Shown: piece after piece, positions 62,600-64,000 of the stretch
Layout: each line of letters begins with the position of its first letter
How positions within the stretch are numbered: the stretch's first letter is position 1
From: Tenacibaculum discolor
GTDB taxonomy: Bacteria; Bacteroidota; Bacteroidia; Flavobacteriales; Flavobacteriaceae
Length of the DNA stretch: 64,000 bases
Direction: 5' to 3'
Assembly (NCBI RefSeq): GCF_003664185.1
Contig: NZ_RCCS01000006.1
Coordinates: forward strand, 62,001 to 126,000
Program-made: the position numbers and the translations under genes
Notes under the pieces: generated by a model
What the model was told of the DNA's origin: nothing
The model's database searches: none
The model's input: only the letters and a program-made list of their open reading frames with translations

Positions 62600-62849
62600 A
62601 TAACGGGAGTATTCAATAAAGTGTGTCAACTTGGTTTTTGATTTTCTAAATAAGGTATCAGAGATCATTAATAACAAGTAAAACTACTTTTAGTATCTAA
62701 ATAGTTGAGCTTATGGTATTCCGTAAGGAAATTAAATTATTATTAGTAAGTTCGTAAGAGTATAAACAAACATAAAATATAACTATAAACCTACCAAAAC
62801 AGGTGTATAACGATGTATTTTACATCTATATAAACAAGTTCTACGCAAT

Positions 62850-63434
62850 TTGAAAAAAATTACAGAAAAATATAAAAATTTAGAAATCGAAATATTTGAT
62901 GAAGATAACTTCGATTTGAATTCAGTTGATAATAAACGGATTTATGGAAGAATATATCCAACAGATTCTATATTAGAATATAATCCAACTACAAAACACG
63001 GAATTAGAATAATCCAGAACGGAATTGTAAAGCAGAGTGCTTTAATTATGGGATTTTCAGGAGCTACTGGAATTTACAAAAATTCATACCTGATTAAAAA
63101 TGGAAATTTATTTATCTGCTGTTCAAATGAAATTTATTCTCTGAATTTGAAAGACCTTTCTCTTAATTGGAAAAATGAATTTGATATAGCTACGTGTTTC
63201 GGAATTTATGAATTCTGTGAAGATTTTATTATTCACGGAGAATTAGAAATCAATAGAATTGACCAAAACGGAAATATAAAATGGTCTTTTGGAGCGAGAG
63301 ATATTTTTGTAAATCCAAATGGAAAAACTGAAATTGAAATAAATGAAAATCGGATAGAACTAATTGATTGGGAAGGTACTTTTTATGAGTTGAATGAAAA
63401 TGGAAAATTAGTAAAAGAAATAAAAACTGCGTAG
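62850..63434 (+). CDS. Protein of unknown function, PQQ-like beta-repeat pattern
   Basis: The 194-residue product uses a TTG start (no ATG lies in frame nearby). It reads as beta-strand repeats resembling a beta-propeller blade series (NLFICCSNEIYSLNLKDLSL, IIHGELEINRIDQNGNIKWS, ENRIELIDWEGTFYELNENG); W and N-G-x turns recur. No signal peptide. I recall near relatives scattered in Bacteroidota but no named function. It stands alone in the accessory end of the window, next to a repeat and an inverted-repeat element, consistent with a mobile cassette. Confidence 0.55.
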   Translation: MKKITEKYKNLEIEIFDEDNFDLNSVDNKRIYGRIYPTDSILEYNPTTKHGIRIIQNGIVKQSALIMGFSGATGIYKNSYLIKNGNLFICCSNEIYSLNLKDLSLNWKNEFDIATCFGIYEFCEDFIIHGELEINRIDQNGNIKWSFGARDIFVNPNGKTEIEINENRIELIDWEGTFYELNENGKLVKEIKTA

Positions 63435-63441
63435 AATACCA

Positions 63442-63548
63442 TATAACAACAATTGCGGCTTTGTGTCCTGCGGACACAACCGCGCAAGCATAAAAGTCGG
63501 TAATTTTAACTATCTTAGTTTCTAATCAATCCGCAACTGATTGTTATA
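63442..63548. repeat. Imperfect inverted-repeat element with nested hairpin
   Basis: The outer arms TATAACAACAATTGCGG (63442-63458) and CCGCAACTGATTGTTATA (63531-63548) are imperfect inverted repeats. Inside, TTGTGTCC-TGC-GGACACAA (63461-63479) is a perfect 8-bp stem with a 3-base loop, extended by GCGG/CCGC with a 2-base bulge. It separates the orphan gene from the ATPase gene. The folded look recalls integron attC sites, but the usual GTTRRRY/RYYYAAC ends were not found. Confidence 0.55.
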
Positions 63549-63588
63549 CAAGACCGTTGCCACCAATACGAAAAAAATCACCCTTGAA

Positions 63589-64000
63589 ATGAAAATTGAG
63601 AATATCAGCATACAAAATTTTAAAACATTTGGACTTGAAAAAATCGAATTTTCATTCAATGACTTAACATCCCTAATTGGAGAAAATAGTGTAGGTAAAT
63701 CTAATGTTCTTGAAGCATTAGACTTATTTTTTAATTTTTCAAAGACAAAAATTTCTACAAAAAGTTATCATCATAATGATTATTCTCAACCAATAGTTAT
63801 AACAGTAAAGTTTAAAAAATTAAACGAAGATGAACTTACAACATTTAAGACACATTTAGATGACCAAAATGACTTAACAATAACTCAATACATTGAGGCT
63901 ATTTCAAAAGAAGATGGAGTTGAGTTAAAAGACGCTTCAATTGAGGATATAGATTTTATAGAATCAAAACACGGAACAAAACAAATACCAACTGAAGAAT
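63589..64000 (+). CDS. Start of an OLD/AAA-type ATPase gene (3' end outside window)
   Basis: The ATG at 63589 opens a frame of at least 137 codons that is still open at the window end. The start MKIENISIQNFKTFGLEKIE and the Walker A motif LTSLIGENSVGKSNVLEALD (residues about 26-46) are the hallmarks of ABC-type/SMC-like OLD-family ATPases (AAA_15/AAA_21). Proteins of this type form the ATPase part of phage-defence systems such as GajA (Gabija), PtuA (Septu) and OLD nucleases, or act in DNA repair (RecF-like). The nuclease or partner part would lie beyond 64000, so the class cannot be fixed. Confidence 0.8.
   Translation, partial: MKIENISIQNFKTFGLEKIEFSFNDLTSLIGENSVGKSNVLEALDLFFNFSKTKISTKSYHHNDYSQPIVITVKFKKLNEDELTTFKTHLDDQNDLTITQYIEAISKEDGVELKDASIEDIDFIESKHGTKQIPTEE

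Overview
The window looks like chromosomal DNA of a marine member of the Flavobacteriaceae (phylum Bacteroidota); Tenacibaculum or a close relative is my best guess, from overall gene likeness only. The evidence is low GC, secreted proteins with C-terminal type IX secretion (T9SS) sorting domains, SusD/TonB-type CarbopepD regulatory domains, AraC-type regulators with N-terminal membrane or TPR sensor parts, and Bacteroidota promoters of the TTG-N19-TAnnTTTG type. Most of the window is core chromosome. No rRNA, tRNA, CRISPR array or insertion sequence was seen.

Layout. 1-16.9 kb: the end of a PIG-L type deacetylase, a T9SS leucine-rich-repeat protein with an overlapping lipoprotein gene, a block of minus-strand metabolic genes (methyltransferase, two Nudix hydrolases, M42 aminopeptidase, acyltransferase), a large secreted nuclease, then pheT, pyrD and a LysE exporter. 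17-22.4 kb: an AraC regulator followed by a CsbD-like stress gene and a cupin gene, both preceded by the same two-box DNA motif, then a TPR lipoprotein, a DinB-type protein and lon. 22.4-25.3 kb: an accessory cluster with three tandem small genes for Gly-Gly-leader, four-cysteine peptides (too short to be picked up by usual gene finders), a fourth, different, small peptide gene and a TPR/transmembrane/AraC regulator. 26-33.6 kb: a secreted M1 peptidase, a DUF6702 protein, four tandem CarbopepD-domain paralogues and two duplicated lipoproteins. 33.6-50.3 kb: housekeeping and envelope genes (pepE, a beta-lactamase-fold hydrolase, folD, ffh, msrB, M48 protease, MFS transporter, RluA-type pseudouridine synthase, two acyl-CoA synthetases). 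50.3-56.8 kb: a LytS/LytT-type two-component system divergent from an ABC ATPase and an unusual ABC-permease/M1-aminopeptidase fusion. 56.8-62.4 kb: the threonine operon in the order leader peptide, thrA, methyltransferase, thrB, thrC.

The right end (62.4-64 kb) is different in character: a GC-rich 21/42-bp tandem repeat, an orphan gene of unknown function, a strong nested inverted-repeat element, and the start of an OLD/AAA-type ATPase gene that runs off the window. It looks like an accessory locus, perhaps a defence gene region.

Most notable observations: a previously unannotated 32-codon threonine-operon leader peptide with eight Thr codons around one Ile codon and an apparently leaderless promoter; the array of Gly-Gly-leader Cys-rich peptides; a regulator-linked repeated operator with 21-bp-spaced boxes; and the unexplained 21/42-bp repeat whose copies differ almost only by transitions.
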